Assembly (NCBI GenBank): GCA_036346375.1
Contig: CM070515.1
Span: 22,466,423-22,530,422, forward strand
DNA length: 64,000 bases
From: Guadua angustifolia
Lineage: Eukaryota > Streptophyta > Magnoliopsida > Poales > Poaceae
Reading direction: 5' to 3'
This document shows positions 58,236 to 64,000 of this stretch, in pieces. Position numbers and translations under genes: made by a program. Below the pieces are notes generated by a model, which was not told the DNA's origin, did no database searches, and was given only the letters and a program-made list of their open reading frames with translations. Position 1 is the stretch's first letter. Each line of letters begins with the position of its first letter.

Positions 58236-58852
58236 TACCTTTTAACTCAAATTTCAATAAAGCCGTTGTTCAATTGTCATGTTGGTCTTTGCGCCTCTTC
58301 TTCATTCCATGTTTTGTGTTGGTTTGAGTTCGGGGCTCCTTTGAGTCTGACCTGCGAACAAGCATGCATGCTCTTGGCCCCCGTGTCGGGGGCTTAAAAT
58401 TCACCTCCAGTAGTCGAGCTACTTGTAAGCTAAGTCTCTTCGCATCAACGCTCCCCTTGCGTCAGGGTTCGAACCAAGCCCGCGACTGGGTCCAACGAGC
58501 AAGGCGCAAATCATTGTTAGGATTCGAAGAAGCTTGACCTAGAAACGATCCTAACACTCTAAAGCCTAAGTCTTTCCTCGTGCGCCTGTGTTGTGCTCCC
58601 TGTGGGTTTTGCTCGATCTTGCAGGTCATGGTCTCTGCAAGTTTCTAACTTGCACCCAAGGCCGGCGTTGCTTGACCTTGAGCACAATGGGGGCTGGACG
58701 GGATATACTACGAGCAGAAAGGCTAAGTGCATGATTATGAAAAAATCTCTTGATCGAAAAATCATAAGCAGACCAAGACATTAACTATTTTTGCCAAAAC
58801 AATGTCCTTCCATTAAACTTTTTGTCTTACAAAGGTTTTGATTGCGGGCTAT
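58236..58852. other. spacer between pol and the antisense gene
   Basis: No frame of note; it contains the tail-to-tail gap in which both transcripts would end. AATAAAGCC at 58256-58264 may serve as a polyadenylation signal for the sense transcript, although that signal would normally lie in the LTR. Confidence 0.4.
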
Positions 58853-61596
58853 CTACAGGTCGGCCATCTCGCGCGTGAGCTTCTCTTGCTCGAGCTCGGC
58901 GACCTTGGCCCTCAGGGTCGACAGCTTGCCCTGGAGTCGGAGGGCTTCGGCGGAAGCCTCGGCGGCACGGCGGCACTCTTCTTGCAGTTGGGCCAAGGAG
59001 CTTTTTGCCGTCTTGCTTGCCCGACCCAACTTCTCCTCGAGCTCCTGAACCTTGGCTTCGAACTCGGGAGAGGCCCTTGCCGTGGCGGCTGCTTGGTCTG
59101 CAGCGGCCTTCTTCAGCTCCTCGGTCTTGGCTCGCTCGGCCTCGAGCGCCTTGGCCGACCATGCACGTTCCTCCTCGACGGCCTTGTACGCGTGGTCGCG
59201 CTCGGAGGCAATGGCCCGCTCAAGCTCAGACTTGTGGGAGGCCTCAAGCATCTTCACCACCTTGCGGAGGCCAGCGATCTCGTTGGAGTCGATTGCCGCC
59301 TTTTGTGCAGCCTCCTCCTGCTCGACCTTCAGGGCCTCCACGAGCCTGGAGCGATGCGTCTCCCGTGCCTCCACCACGTCGAGGAAGACCTTCAACGCAT
59401 CAGCATGCGTTTGAAGACCTTGCAGCCCCTGGGCGACTGAGTCGATGGCCTGCGGGGTTTGAAGGATTAACACGGCACTCGCTAGAAGAAAGGAAAAAGG
59501 GAGGCTCGAGCCAATGTTCAACAATGAGGTGAAGAGATTCAAATACTTGGGTAAGTCGGCCCTCGAAGCTTGCGCGGGAGTACTCGGTGGGTCTGCTATC
59601 CGACATCCCTAGGGCGGTATGCCTGCCGCCACTGGTCGCTTGGGCAGGGACCTTCGCACGCCGTCGGGCGACTTCGCCGGGCCTCCTCCCAGAGGCTCGG
59701 CTTGCCTCGAGCTCGATCCGGTGGTCAGATCGGCCTTGTCTTCCGCGATTGGGGCGTCATCTGTCCCTTCTCCTGTAGGGGCCTTGGCCTGATCCTCAGC
59801 TCGATCTCTTGTGCTGGCTCCGGCCAAGGCATGCTCAACCTCGGTAGGTGAGGCTTGGGCGGCCTCGATCGCCATGGTCGGGGCATCCCTGACGCCATCT
59901 CCCGCGGCGGCCTCCGGCGAGTCGGCGCTGTCCTCAGCGTCCACGGAGCCGGCGACATCATCTTCGCTAGCCGCGGGCAAGACATCGTCTTCAACCAGGT
60001 CGTCGACCCCATGGTCGAACTCGCCAACTGTGGCCCAGCCTTGGGGGCTAGATTGGGTGCGCCCTCGGCTCGAGAGCCAATGGGGTGCCAGCCTGTAGGA
60101 GGTTTCCTCCTCCTCTTCAGACTCAGACTCACCCTGGACAACAGGCATTGTCAAGACGGGCAAGCATTGAGCTCGAGTGCTCAAGGTCTGCAATAAAGGA
60201 CGACTACTAAGCTAAAAAGGTAGAGAGGAAACCAGGCAAATGAAAAGCTAACGATGTACCTGAGTCTGCAGCCTTCTCCTCGTAGGGGGCTGGCGAGGCT
60301 CTTGGTGTCCCGAGGGCGAAGAGGCGTCCCTCCCTCGGGAGCCTCGAGCTTGGGACCTCGGAGCCCGCGGTGGCTCTAGGTCCTCCGTCAAGTCTGGCGG
60401 CCATGCTGCGGCCTTTCTGGCTTCTTTGCAAGGAGAAAGGTATGTCGAGGCTTAAAAGAACACGAGCAAAAGTACTTGGGGCTCGACCATGGAGACTTAC
60501 CATTGTGCGGTCGCCCATTCGACGTCTTTGCTTCTTGCCCTCGGTCCGCTCCATCCAGGGCTGGCCTTTTGCTCGCCTTCTTGCCCTTGCTCGCCCCGGG
60601 CAGCGGCAGCATCTTCCGAGCCGTTTCGAACAACTCTAGCTTGTCCTGTGGGCGCATCGAAGAATTAAGAAAGGCCCAAAGTGCATGTAAACTAGGCAAT
60701 TTGGCTCAGAGCGACTTACCTCGGTTTTCCGGCGCAGCAAGTTCCTCGGAATCGGGTCGTCGAGGGTGTAGTCGTGCGCCGCCTTCCCGAACATCTCGTT
60801 CAACCTGGCGGTGATCCAGGACTCCTTCGGCGCTGCTGGAAAGACAAATTCGTCAAGGAAGCCTAAGGACCAAAACTCGAGAGAGCTTCAGAGTAGAGAT
60901 TCTTACCAGACGTTCCTTCGCGGGTAAGGTCGTCGCGGCCTTTGATCTCGAAGAACGGATGCAACCTCTTCCGCAGAGGGAACACCCGGCTCCTCAGGAA
61001 GTCGTTGGTGATGGCCTGCCCGGTGAGGCCTCGCGAGGCACAGATGTGGATGGCAGCGATGGCCTCCTGGTCGATCTCCAAGTCACCCGCCTTCGGGGTC
61101 TGCTTCTTCCCGGTGATGGGTGTTCCGTCGTACGCCAGCACGCCGTCTTCGCCCCTCTTCAGGTAGAACCACCGCTCGGTCCATGGACCGAGGGAGTCTC
61201 GAGGCCGGATTTGGGGGAAGGACCAAGGGAGCCCCGCCCGCAGCCGAAAATAGAAGCATCCGACCACGGGGTCCTTCCCGGTGCGGAATATGGAGAAGAA
61301 GCAAAAGAAGAGCGAGGGGTGGGAAGGATCCCGAGGAACCCCTCGCACAGGTGAGAGAAGATGGAGAGGAGAAGAATGGAGTTAGGTACCAGGTTGATGA
61401 GCTCGATCTCGCATTGGGCGAGAACTGCTGCAAGGAAGTCGCTCTCCGGCATCCGCAAGTCGAAGAGCATGTAATGCTCCGTGCTGACAAGTTCATTGTC
61501 CCGTGGGTGCGGCTCGGTCTCTCCGCTTGGCAGCCGCCACGTCGCTGGGTCCAGCAGTCCCAAACCCTTGAGCTCTTTCATCCTCGCTGCCGACAA
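58853..61596 (-). CDS. antisense multi-exon gene in the Tat-like element ('putative gypsy type transposon' PF04195-like N-terminus, coiled-coil C-terminus)
   Basis: The minus-strand gene runs from about 61596 (first Met likely at 61581, MKELKG) to a TAG at 58853-58855. The first exon (to 60907, GT donor next) holds STEHYMLFDLRMPESDFL and LINLVPNSILLLSIFSHLCEG, the conserved block of the plant 'putative gypsy type transposon' family. A one-base shift near 61345 leads on to RWFYLKRGEDGVLAYDG. A second exon, 60720-60835, has clean AG and GT borders. A third, about 60502-60650, is Lys-rich (nuclear-signal-like). Two more (about 60257-60420 and 59550-60170) are acidic and Ala/Pro-rich. The last (about 59455 to 58853) is a long Ala/Glu coiled coil (EAERAKTEELKKAAADQ). 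Grande-type elements carry such antisense genes; their function is unknown. Confidence 0.75.
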
Positions 61597-61599
61597 GGA

Positions 61600-62050
61600 A
61601 CTCTTTCCGAGCTTGGCCTTGGCGATTGGGGGGGGGAGTTTGGTCGACGGAAGAAGAAGGGCTCGGGTGAGGAGTTAGGAGGAAAAGATCGCAAGAAGAT
61701 CGAGAATTCTTCAAAGTTGCAATAAGCTCGGGTTTTATAAGCCTGATGCGCTGCAGGACGGAGGTTAGGGCATCTCAAAAGGCGCGTCGGTCAGGCGATT
61801 CGACAGGTGCGGTTAAGGGCTAAGCGGCGGGATCGAGGCGTTACGAACGGTTCTGCTGCTCGATCGTGGCCGTACTGGAAGTCTGAAGATCAAGGGGCGC
61901 CAGGTGTAACGACACTAAAACCGGTTCGCAAGTCTCCATCCGACCTCGACTTTGGGTTCAAAATTTCCAGAAGACCGTTCTCTCTATCCATACAAGAGAG
62001 GCTCAAGGTCGACCCAAGTACTTGCCACGACCTTGAGCCTCGGGGCTAGG
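61600..62050. other. spacer between the antisense gene and the 3' LTR
   Basis: It must contain the promoter of the antisense gene; TTTATAAGCC (61735-61744, inverse GGCTTATAAAACC) is a plausible TATA box on the minus strand about 150 bp before the first Met. The region just before 62051 (CCTCGGGGCTAGG) is the likely polypurine tract, with interruptions. Confidence 0.5.
61734..61744 (-). promoter_or_regulatory. possible TATA box of the antisense gene
   Basis: The minus strand reads GGCTTATAAAACCC at about 61732-61745, 140-160 bp upstream of the first Met codons, with a plant-like leader between. Confidence 0.5.
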
Positions 62051-62684
62051 CGTCGGGGATCGAGAAATCTCGATGTGTCAACGATAGTCATCAGGTCCCC
62101 GGCTGGGTGGAGCAAAGATGAGACTTCGACCACGACTGGGCGATCTATCCTCGCACGACCTCGAGCTTGGGGAGTGGGGATCCGACTCCCCACGACCTAG
62201 ACCTTGGCTTGGAGGTGTGTGCCTGCTCGACGGTTATCGAGACTGAGAAACCCGGAGTTAAGGCGGACATGGGCGTCAGATCTGGGACGGTTGCGGCACG
62301 TCTTAAATGCGCACCATGCACTACTCCGGGAATCTCTCCGGCCGTTTACGTAACAATGGGAGGGTATAAAGTCCCTCAAGCGGTCGGCAGGGACACGACA
62401 TCAAACGCACAAGCAATAGAACATTAGCCACTACCAGGATGCTCAAGCTCGAGCTGTAAACCACTCTGTACTCAAGAATAGTGACCCCCTCTGCCGCAGG
62501 AGAAGACTGGAGTAGAGCTATTACCCTCACGGGGGCTTGAACCAGTATAATTCGCTGTGTCCTGCCCGTTGTCATCTCGCCTCGACCAACGTCCGTTCCT
62601 TCTTTGAGCGTAGCTCGTTTTGGGTCTCTCATTCACACTAACCTTGTCTTCACATCTGCGGTCAGGCGATCCCGATTGTCGACA
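62051..62684 (+). repeat. 3' LTR of the Tat-like element (634 bp)
   Basis: It starts CGTCGGGG (TGTCGGGG expected) and ends GATTGTCGACA; TATA box GGGTATAAAGTCCC at about 62352-62365. It carries an extra segment near 62075-62115 that is shortened in the 5' LTR. Confidence 0.92.
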
Positions 62685-62689
62685 ACTAC

Positions 62690-63697
62690 AAGTGTTGTTA
62701 AGTACAAAAGTACTCAATTTTGCTGAAATTGTTAGTTTAGTGGGTGAAGAAAGCAATGTCTCCTGATATGAGTACTTCACTGTAGGTTACGAAGATTATG
62801 ACGATGAGCTTTTCTAGGGTTTACTCTTTATCAATTGCTTGTGGGAACATTTTGGGTAAAGGTATATTACTAGACTTTTGTATCTTAATTGCATTTTAAT
62901 TAGTCAGTAAACCCATTGAAAGAACAATATTACCTTAATGTTTTTATAACCTTATGTATGGATGTGATAACAATGTTGTATTTGTGCATACTTGCCATTG
63001 ATCACGGGACTAATACAGTGTACACATGAGCCTTGCTCAGTATTCCACGCGAGAAGGGAGGGTCTTGACATTTTTTGATGGAGTGAGTCTCTCCTAAGTA
63101 CAAGCCAAATTAACTAACATTTGTACTAAAAATGAAAAAAATCAATTTGATTTCCCTGTGGCGCTATTCTACTCCCGAGCATATAATAGCTATTCTGCAC
63201 TTCGGCTAGAGAAGCACATACAAATAACACCATACTGAGTTAATGCGTTTCAAACAACCATAGTAAATGCATCCTGGTAGTAAATCACGAAACATTTTAC
63301 TATAGAACAACTGATGAATTTACTGACGAAGTGCATGCAAAGCACACCGTACTGATTGAATCCAATTCGATAGTAAATAACAAATACATTTTACTATAGA
63401 ACAACAGATTAAATTACTACCGAATTAGTTACTAGTTCATGCGTTGGTCAACCTAGCTAGTTAATGCGTATTGTAGTTTGTACATGAATCTATTTCTTCT
63501 TTATTTTAGCCACATCTTTTTATTGGTAGCTTGGATTTGCAAATGATTTTCACTAGTAGCTTACTGATGATGAGAGAAATAAAATGATATAAGTCTCGCT
63601 ATTAGACATTAGTTTTCCTAATTGTTAACAGAAATTACTAGATATATAACATGAAATTACTACATCTATAGCATATTCTGCACAGATCAATTATTCA
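62690..63697. other. flank right of the Tat-like element; no gene recognised
   Basis: Formerly continuous with 51892. AT-rich. At 63230-63430 the phrase ACATTTTACTATAGAACAAC occurs twice, about 95 bp apart, with GTAAAT-containing flanks, so a small tandem duplication is present. No frame or RNA gene is visible. Confidence 0.5.
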
Positions 63698-63972
63698 GCA
63701 GTAAAGTTCATAAAAACTATATGTACAAGTTCTGAAAAATTCTCAAAAAATTACCATAAATAGGGAATGTGAGTTTCTACAGCCCTGTAAAATTTGAATA
63801 CCAAACTCAGTCGAATTTGAAAGATATGAATATAATAAAATTTGTCATTTTCATATCTTTCAAATGCGACTAAGTTTGATATTCACATTTTAAAGGGTTG
63901 TAAAATCTCACCTCCCTTATCGTTAGTAATTTTTTAGAATTTTATAAAACTTATAGATATGGTTTTCATAAA
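63698..63972. mobile_element. MITE family B, complete palindromic copy
   Basis: The left arm (63698-63835: CATAAAAACTATATGTACAAG, GAAAAATTCTCAAAAAATTACC, TGTAAAATTTGAATACC, GAATTTGAAAGATATGAA) is the imperfect inverse of the right arm (63850-63972: TTCATATCTTTCAAATGCG, GATATTCACATTTTAAAGG, AATTTTTTAGAATTTTATAAAA, ATGGTTTTCATAAA). The whole 275 bp folds back on itself. A one-armed relative is at 17585-17800. Confidence 0.85.
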
Positions 63973-64000
63973 TAACAATTTAGTTCTATTTGTCGGGCCT

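Larger units (their letters stand above)
51898..62684 (+). mobile_element. Ty3/Gypsy element of the Tat lineage, 10.8 kb, TSD ACTAC, with an antisense gene
   Basis: LTRs at 51898-52518 and 62051-62684 share TCGGGGA starts and GTCGACA ends. ACTAC lies on both sides (51893-51897 and 62685-62689). Gag-pol reads plus (52583-58235) in the order gag, protease, reverse transcriptase, RNase H, a second RNase H, integrase. The second RNase H and the antisense gene between pol and the 3' LTR (58853-61596) are marks of Tat-lineage elements such as Grande and its rice relatives. At least seven in-frame TAG stops and several shifts disable this copy as read. Confidence 0.94.

Noticed and set aside
58827..59606. 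Plus-strand 200-codon frame opposite the coiled-coil exon
   Set aside because: The minus-strand frame shows heptad-like Ala/Glu/Lys coiled-coil composition and ends in a clean stop; the plus frame is its Leu/Gly-rich shadow.
51898..62684. The two LTR starts (TATCGGGG and CGTCGGGG) as evidence that the pair does not belong together
   Set aside because: Each differs from TGTCGGGG by one transition at a different base, and the ACTAC duplication and shared ends prove that they are one element.
27..63999. CRISPR arrays, bacterial operons, riboswitches or phage systems
   Set aside because: The window is plant nuclear DNA. The minisatellite at 7855-8420 is the only regular array and has no spacer-repeat structure.

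Overview
This is nuclear DNA from a flowering plant, most likely a grass (Poaceae; possibly Oryza or a relative). The reasons are one host gene with a very GC-rich, grass-like first exon, a Stowaway-type MITE beginning CTCCCTCCGTCC-like, a CACTA element of the TNP2 + Ulp1 type, and several Ty3/Gypsy elements of plant-specific lineages (Tekay-like chromovirus, Tat-like with dual RNase H). Apart from one gene, almost everything is nested transposable-element sequence.

Layout. 1-857: host flank, no recognised gene. 858-13312: a complete 12.5 kb CACTA (En/Spm) element, flanked by TGG on both sides, with a TNP2 transposase (8703-11861, minus) and a second gene (1432-4947, minus) carrying a plant transposase region and a Ulp1-like cysteine protease tail. 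13565-15810: a two-exon bHLH transcription factor of the AtbHLH30/TMO5-like type, only about 250 bp from the CACTA end; its bHLH domain is intact but two one-base gaps break the frame downstream. 15811-20300: gene-free DNA with several MITEs and foldbacks. 20300-34950: Gypsy LTR pieces, a deletion derivative carrying RNase H, and a 5 kb Gypsy element (25502-30501) that holds only gag and protease. 34954-46723: an 11.8 kb chromovirus with 3 kb LTRs (TSD GATTA), inserted in an unclassified coding remnant. 46729-51718: AT-rich DNA and a minus-strand Gypsy LTR, into which a 1.6 kb TRIM-like element (49254-50868, TSD CCATC) has jumped. 51898-62684: a 10.8 kb Tat-like Gypsy element (TSD ACTAC) whose gag-pol reads plus, followed by a multi-exon antisense gene (58853-61596). 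62690-64000: flank ending in a palindromic MITE.

How it works together. The host gene would act in the nucleus as an E-box/G-box binding factor; its distal promoter has been pushed 12.5 kb away by the CACTA insertion. The other coding regions serve, or once served, transposition: CACTA excision and insertion, and Gypsy particle formation, reverse transcription and integration. Nearly all are broken by frameshifts or stops.

Caution on quality. Single-base gaps and CAG/CTG changes recur in the transposons, and even two independent primer-binding sites lack the same base. This looks like a noisy long-read consensus in heavily methylated DNA, mixed with real decay, so broken reading frames, including that of the bHLH gene, should not be taken as proof of pseudogenes.
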